Of a DNA stretch of 64,000 nucleotides, positions 60,782-64,000 are shown in pieces. The DNA comes from an uncultured bacterium (lineage in GTDB: Bacteria; Verrucomicrobiota; Lentisphaeria; Victivallales; UBA1829). The notes beneath the pieces were generated by a model. The model was not told the DNA's origin. It searched no databases and was given only the letters and a program-made list of their open reading frames with translations. Numbering within the stretch: the first letter of the stretch is position 1; the number at the start of each line of letters is the position of its first letter. The stretch is from positions 1 to 64,000 of the forward strand of contig URKJ01000007.1 of assembly GCA_900548385.1 (NCBI GenBank), read 5' to 3'. The translations under genes were made by a program, and so were the position numbers.

Positions 60782-63700
60782 TCAGGGGGATTTTTCAAGC
60801 AGATATGCCACGGTGCCGCCGGGAAACGCGCAGTTGTCCACGGAAAAGCGGAGGATTCCATTGGCAAAGCTCCCTTTGACTGTTCCCGCAGCGGAACCAT
60901 CCTGTGCCAGAGCCGTGATTTTCAGCGGACTTTCCGTTTTCAGTTCGGCAACCGCGGTTCCGTGACGGATCAGCAGAGCGTTTCCGCCCCAGCTTTGAAG
61001 AAGAGTCCGGGTTTCGTCCCGGAACCGTATTCCCTCGGTGGTGAAGTCGGTCAGATGGATGATCAGGATTTTGTGACTGCGGGGAAGCGGACGGCGGTCC
61101 AGGGCGATTGCGGCAAAGGTCGTGAATGTGTTGACATTCCGCAGCTGCAGCGTTTCCGCTTTCAGGCTGCCTTCCGGGAGAACGAGGGCTTCGGAAAACG
61201 GCGTTGCGACGGAGAATGTCCCGGCGTCCCGGTTCAGCCGGATCCGGCGGTCTTTTGCAACGTTTGTTCCGGGCTGCCAGATCCGGATTTTTCCGTCTGG
61301 CTGTTTGCCCTGAACGTGCGAACCGATTTGTGCGTTGAGTCCCAGCATGCTGAGTTCATCGGGGAACCGTTCCGGTACGCCGTTGCCGAACGGCATCCGC
61401 GGGACGGCAAAGGAAATTTTTTCTTCCGCCGGTGCCAGGTCGCCGCGGATAAACAGCGCGTGGATGATGGGATCGCTGAGCTGCTGCATGGGATCGTTCA
61501 CTCCGTCAAAGCATCCGCCGGGACGGAATTCGCGGATTCCGCGTTCCCCGTGACTCCATCCGAACCGCCAGAGTCCCGCCCAGTTCTGGAGAGCGGCGAG
61601 ACTTCCCATCAGCGGGCCGTTTTCCGCTCGGAACCGATTCGGATTGCAAAAGTTGAATTCGGTCATGATGAACGGTTTGCCGAAGATCCGGGTGGGCATG
61701 ACCAGGCGCGGAACGAGTGCCGAACGGCGGATGGAAGAACCCTGATCGTGAAGTTGGGGAAGCGACCATTTCTTTTCCGGAAATTCCGGATGGGAAAAGT
61801 ACTGATGATTATCCACAAGATCGAATTTATCCCGCAGGACGGTCAGCGGGAGATCCGTCATCCAGTTGAGGCTTGTGACCATGGTCTTCAGTTTCAGTTC
61901 GTTTTTCACGAAATCCAGAAGTTCGTCCAGTTCCGCCGACTGCATTTCATGCAGAAAGCGCGGAAAGGATTCCCGCCCCGCTCCGTTGGTTTTCCGCCAT
62001 TTTTCGAACTGCGTCCGGTAGGCGCTTTCCGTTTCCGGCGTTCGGGACCAGTGCGAGAACAGGGTGTCTTCGTTGACGAGATTCACGCAGAGCAGGGCGG
62101 GGTCTTCGCCCCATTTCAGTCCCGTATACGGATTCCGGTGCTCCATCCAGCGGCGTACGAACGTTTTCCAGTTTTCCATCGCTTTCCGGTCGACGGGCAG
62201 AAGAGCTTTCATTGTTGTTCCGGTTCCGGAAAGCTGATCCCCTTTACGCAGTGAACGGCTGGTATAAAAGTCGGTGGTGAGGTAGATGCCGCGTTCCTTG
62301 CACTTTGCAAAAAGATAGTCCATCCGGTCCATCTTTTCCGGATCAAGGGTTACCGAATCCGCAGCGTCCCGGTCGATCATCCCGTTGTCGTGATGATGAA
62401 AGCGGAGAGAATTGTATCCTTGCACAGCCAGACGGTCAACCAGTTCATCCGCGGTCTTTTTATCGGGAAAATTGGCGCCCATGCATACGTTGGTGCCGAA
62501 AAACCGGATTTTCTTTTCCGGTGCGTTTTCAAATACGAATTCCCCGTTCGCCGAGGAACGGACAAATCCGTATTTCCCTGCCGGAGCATCCAGAGAGGCG
62601 GAGAAGTCCAGCGGAGATCCTTTGGCGATTGTTTTGGAAAAGCGGAACGGTTTCCAGTTCCGGTCCTGCCGGATCACGACCGGGCGGTTTGCCGCCGGTG
62701 GGAAAAAGATCCGGTGATTGCTCAATGTTGCGGCGGCGATCAGCCAGCGGACGGACGGGTCCGTTACGCGGAATGTGATGGATTGCGGTTCTTTGCCGGA
62801 GAGCGGAAAACTGGAGGCATATAAAACGGCGGGACCGGAAGAAGCATTCCACCGGAGTGCGATTGCCGCGTTGGCGGCGGAAAGCGGAGTCTGCCAGTCC
62901 GCACAGTCGATTCCCGCCCGGACCGGTATGGACTGTATCTTTCCGTCCCGGTAACGGATATCAAGAAAAGCGGTTGTCTTCCCTTTTGCCGGATTCCATG
63001 CGGAGGCATGCAGCAGATTGACGGCTCCGGCGGGGAAATCCGTGCGGTCAAGCCGTATGGTCGGCGATGCCGTGCGGTCTGCCACTGCTGTATGGGAACC
63101 AATCCGGAAAGGAATGCCCGATACGGTCTGTATCCCGGAACGCAGGCCTTGCAGTGCATTCAAGATACTGCCGTCGCTGCCGCTGACGGCGGCGCTGTCT
63201 ATGCCGGCAGGGGAGGTTTTCGGCGGGATCAGCTCCAGATTGAATCTGCATCCGGTTTTACGGATTGCTCCTTCCGCCTCGGCTGCATAAATCCGGATGG
63301 ATACGGTTTGATTCCATTGGCGGTTGTCCTGCACATAGACCGAAAAGGTTCCGGAAGCCGTCGCCCGGATCCCTCCGGCGAGCTCCACCGTTACAGACTT
63401 TGCCGGAGACTTCGGAAAGAGTACCTGTCCGCGGAATTCCGACGGGATCCGGACCGGTTTGCCGTTTACGGAAATTGTCCCTGCCGGAAGCGGAATATCC
63501 CAGCTGGTGCATACCATTTTCGTGAAAACCGTTTCCGGAAATTCGAGACGGTTTTCAAACTGCCAGCGGTTTTTCCCGTTTTGTTTCAGCGTTTGTGCAT
63601 ACGTTCCGACTGTTCCGTCCAGATTGAGCTTTCCTGTGACGGACAGGCGATCGGCTGTTTCAGTCTGCCGGATTCCGTTCCACTTCGGTTTGCTGTTCCA

Positions 63701-63847
63701 TGTTGAACCGGCAATGGAAACTTTGAGTCCGGAGTTTGCCAGTTTCAATTCGCCGGACGGCGCAGCCGATACGCCTGGCGGCAGGTCCAGTGCGTTCGTT
63801 TGAAGAAAGAGACCGGCGGAAAAGAGAAGCAGTGACAGTTTTTTCAT
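60782..63847 (-). CDS. Very large secreted clan-A glycoside hydrolase, locus 3
   Basis: 1021 residues. Signal peptide MKKLSLLLFSAGLFLQTNA; residues ~25-400 beta-sandwich domains, ~440-780 a GH5-like barrel, ~800-1021 beta domains. Acid/base Glu593 in VNLVNEDTL; nucleophile Glu730 in FIMTEFNF; HHHDNGM (484-490) is a strand-2 active-site cluster. It shares a block pattern with the locus 2 enzyme (NPYTG, YFSHP, TE, LQNW, GCFDGVNDP) and is a paralogue in a GH5-like subfamily. The distal NDP block and a GD-x-x-P/A-A-E stretch are retained. AAGGA is nine bases before the ATG. It lies 18 bases after the truncated pseudopilin gene. Confidence 0.83.
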   Translation of the reverse strand: MKKLSLLLFSAGLFLQTNALDLPPGVSAAPSGELKLANSGLKVSIAGSTWNSKPKWNGIRQTETADRLSVTGKLNLDGTVGTYAQTLKQNGKNRWQFENRLEFPETVFTKMVCTSWDIPLPAGTISVNGKPVRIPSEFRGQVLFPKSPAKSVTVELAGGIRATASGTFSVYVQDNRQWNQTVSIRIYAAEAEGAIRKTGCRFNLELIPPKTSPAGIDSAAVSGSDGSILNALQGLRSGIQTVSGIPFRIGSHTAVADRTASPTIRLDRTDFPAGAVNLLHASAWNPAKGKTTAFLDIRYRDGKIQSIPVRAGIDCADWQTPLSAANAAIALRWNASSGPAVLYASSFPLSGKEPQSITFRVTDPSVRWLIAAATLSNHRIFFPPAANRPVVIRQDRNWKPFRFSKTIAKGSPLDFSASLDAPAGKYGFVRSSANGEFVFENAPEKKIRFFGTNVCMGANFPDKKTADELVDRLAVQGYNSLRFHHHDNGMIDRDAADSVTLDPEKMDRMDYLFAKCKERGIYLTTDFYTSRSLRKGDQLSGTGTTMKALLPVDRKAMENWKTFVRRWMEHRNPYTGLKWGEDPALLCVNLVNEDTLFSHWSRTPETESAYRTQFEKWRKTNGAGRESFPRFLHEMQSAELDELLDFVKNELKLKTMVTSLNWMTDLPLTVLRDKFDLVDNHQYFSHPEFPEKKWSLPQLHDQGSSIRRSALVPRLVMPTRIFGKPFIMTEFNFCNPNRFRAENGPLMGSLAALQNWAGLWRFGWSHGERGIREFRPGGCFDGVNDPMQQLSDPIIHALFIRGDLAPAEEKISFAVPRMPFGNGVPERFPDELSMLGLNAQIGSHVQGKQPDGKIRIWQPGTNVAKDRRIRLNRDAGTFSVATPFSEALVLPEGSLKAETLQLRNVNTFTTFAAIALDRRPLPRSHKILIIHLTDFTTEGIRFRDETRTLLQSWGGNALLIRHGTAVAELKTESPLKITALAQDGSAAGTVKGSFANGILRFSVDNCAFPGGTVAYLLEKSP

Positions 63848-63865
63848 ATTCGGAATTCCTTGTTT

Positions 63866-64000
63866 TTAATAGGTATGATTGACCAGCAGGGAATAGCGGT
63901 TGGCAAAGTTGTCAATCGTGAACCAGCTGAAACTTGTTCCGGTGGAGCCCCAGACGAGACTGGTGTTCCATTTATGAAAACGCGCCATGGTGACATGTCC
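63866..64000 (-). CDS. Partial pseudopilin C-terminus, locus 3 (cut by the window end)
   Basis: The minus strand is open from 64000 to a TAA at 63868-63866, giving 44 residues that start GHVTMARFHKWN and end SLLVNHTY. GHV matches the end of the DG-H-V motif seen in the locus 1 pseudopilin, and the position immediately upstream of a large GH-A gene repeats the arrangement of locus 1. The prepilin leader is outside the window, so the call rests on this short C-terminus and on context. Confidence 0.6.
   Translation of the reverse strand, partial: GHVTMARFHKWNTSLVWGSTGTSFSWFTIDNFANRYSLLVNHTY

Noticed and set aside
1..64000. CRISPR arrays, IS elements, prophage genes, tRNA or rRNA genes
   Set aside because: I found no regularly spaced direct repeats, no transposase or integrase motifs, no phage structural proteins, and no cloverleaf with a GTTC-type T-loop; this is by eye, so a tRNA scan would be decisive.

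Overview
The window looks like a chromosomal contig of a Gram-negative bacterium of the PVC group, most likely Lentisphaerota (Victivallis-like). This rests on the combination of prepilin-type (DG-motif) pseudopilins placed next to very large glycoside hydrolases, DUF4434 proteins, many AraC-type regulators, TolB, MreB, and a G+C content that is clearly above 50% by eye. The taxonomic call is an inference from gene content, not from a marker comparison. The first 48 bases are sequencing-library adapter, so position 1 is an assembly edge. I found no rRNA, tRNA, CRISPR array, insertion sequence or prophage.

Layout. 181-6435: a 2084-residue Ig-repeat giant protein with an AT-rich 5' end. 6613-7815: mannonate dehydratase. 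7938-11416 (minus): small lipoprotein, then a hisF-maeB-panC operon. 11634-13169: secreted GH5-like enzyme. 13345-15687: lysA-like decarboxylase and mreB. 15749-18638 (minus): a membrane/TPR-like protein and a PilU-PilT fusion ATPase. 18798-18933: a candidate structured RNA. 19024-20598: a GNAT, P-loop kinase and nucleotidyltransferase cassette. 20653-24122 (minus): an AraC regulator and two FAD/Rossmann proteins. 24463-29573: manA, argS, an alpha/beta hydrolase that has lost its catalytic residues, and a MetF-MetV-like protein translationally coupled to it. 29613-32091 (minus): folC and tolB. 32336-37526 (minus): MoxR, DUF58, BatD-like and VWA genes plus a metallophosphoesterase. 37677-42273: a LacI-DUF4434-epimerase operon with a 24-bp operator, divergent from an unrecognised 407-residue protein.

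42286-64000 is mainly glycan degradation. Three loci each combine an AraC regulator, a pseudopilin and a very large clan-A glycoside hydrolase. Locus 1 is GH4, pseudopilin, GH-A with CBMs and a CBM-like protein (42286-48308) with a divergent AraC at 48432. Locus 2 is GH-A, pseudopilin, P1-nuclease/PLC-like protein with NPCBM, and GH99/WbsX-like protein (49325-55692) with a divergent AraC at 56040. Locus 3 is a pseudopilin cut by the window end, GH-A and AraC (59853-64000). Between loci 2 and 3 lies a sulfur-assimilation unit, cysK-metY, divergent from an Rrf2 regulator whose promoter spacer carries a palindrome.

Together the region mixes housekeeping genes (arginine tRNA charging, histidine, lysine/peptidoglycan, folate, cell shape) with inducible sugar and glycan catabolism. 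The repeated pseudopilin/glycosidase association and the fused retraction-type ATPase are the most unusual architectural features. Promoters are described from -35/-10 similarity and spacing only.
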